Below are positions 13,540 through 13,721 of a stretch of DNA of 13,721 nt, piece after piece. The position numbers and the translations under genes are program-made. The notes under the pieces were generated by a model, which did no database searches, had not been told where the DNA came from, and saw only the letters and a program-made list of their open reading frames with translations. The stretch is from Oscillospiraceae bacterium (lineage in GTDB: Bacteria; Bacillota; Clostridia; Oscillospirales; Acutalibacteraceae), in the NCBI GenBank assembly GCA_022508865.1, contig JAFLUK010000017.1:3072-16792 (forward strand), written 5' to 3'. The stretch's first letter is position 1, and each line of letters opens with the position of its first letter.

Positions 13540-13721
13540 ATGCCATTAGTAAATGCAAAAGAAATGCTTACAAAAGCAAAGGCAGGTCATTATGCAGTTG
13601 GACAGTTCAACATTAATAACCTTGAATGGACAAAGTCTATTCTTCTTACAGCAGAAGAACTAAAGAGCCCTGTTATTCTTGGTGTATCAGAGGGTGCAGG
13701 CAAGTATATGTGCGGCTACAA
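13540..13721 (+). CDS. fba: Class II fructose-1,6-bisphosphate aldolase, 5' portion
   Basis: The first 60 codons are visible and the gene runs off the window. The protein begins MPLVNAKEML and continues with HYAVGQFNINN, EWTKSILL, SPVILGVSEGAGKY and MCGYK, a highly recognisable start of the zinc-dependent class II aldolase that splits fructose-1,6-bisphosphate into glyceraldehyde-3-phosphate and dihydroxyacetone phosphate in glycolysis. The zinc-binding His residues lie beyond the window edge. GGAGG (13527-13531) lies 8 bases before the ATG, a strong site that fits a highly expressed enzyme. The gene is divergent from the run starting at 13276, with 263 bases between that hold the two promoters described and nothing else I can identify. 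Confidence 0.93.
   Translation, partial: MPLVNAKEMLTKAKAGHYAVGQFNINNLEWTKSILLTAEELKSPVILGVSEGAGKYMCGY

Noticed and set aside
1..13721. CRISPR arrays, tRNA or rRNA genes, insertion sequences, phage or toxin-antitoxin genes
   Set aside because: I looked for direct repeat arrays, clover-leaf arms, transposase motifs and terminal repeats and saw none; nearly all sequence is accounted for by the genes and short gaps listed.

Overview
The window reads as chromosomal DNA of a low-G+C Gram-positive bacterium, most likely a gut-type Clostridia (Oscillospiraceae/Ruminococcaceae-like). The evidence is AT-rich intergenic DNA, strong AGGAGG-type ribosome binding sites, LPXTG cell-wall sorting, sortases, lipoboxes, and typical Firmicutes housekeeping genes. 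The genus call is inference. No RNA genes, mobile elements, CRISPR arrays or riboswitches were seen, and there is no gene-free stretch longer than 300 bases.

Layout. (1) Bases 1-4313, plus strand: a sortase-assembled pilus locus. It holds the 3' part of an ancillary pilin (Spy0128/FctA-like isopeptide domain, SpaA/CnaB-like domain, unusual sorting signal MPDAS), the 475-residue major pilin (D2-type and CnaB domains, canonical LPETG), a strong terminator, a fresh promoter, and two different sortases: a class C enzyme with a DPF lid, and a lid-less second enzyme with a DxDxDG loop. (2) Bases 4328-5583: a divergent pair. One gene is a shortened family-3 solute-binding lipoprotein without adjacent permease genes; the other is a small two-helix membrane protein with a C-terminal zinc ribbon. 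Both have near-consensus promoters back to back. (3) Bases 5678-6877, minus strand: a secreted fibronectin type III protein with a very basic C-terminal half. (4) Bases 7038-13276, minus strand: a tightly spaced gene run in transcription order: AMP-forming acyl-CoA synthetase, ddl, murF, pyk, shikimate-kinase-like gene. (5) Base 13540 to the end, plus strand: the start of a class II fructose-bisphosphate aldolase gene, divergent from the run and with its own promoter.

How the genes work together. The first region makes, exports and covalently links pilus subunits to each other and to the wall. The minus-strand run joins peptidoglycan precursor synthesis (Ddl makes D-Ala-D-Ala, MurF attaches it to UDP-MurNAc-tripeptide) to the last step of glycolysis (pyruvate kinase). 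Aldolase sits next door, so two glycolytic genes flank the two wall-precursor genes.

No wholly new system is evident. The parts most worth a second look are the two-sortase/two-sorting-signal pilus module, the substrate-binding protein lacking the usual ligand-binding Arg, the basic fibronectin protein, and the shikimate-kinase-like protein with GGS in place of GGG. For five genes I chose a start internal to the longest open frame, because a Shine-Dalgarno sequence or promoter position decides it or because the upstream codon is a weak TTG.
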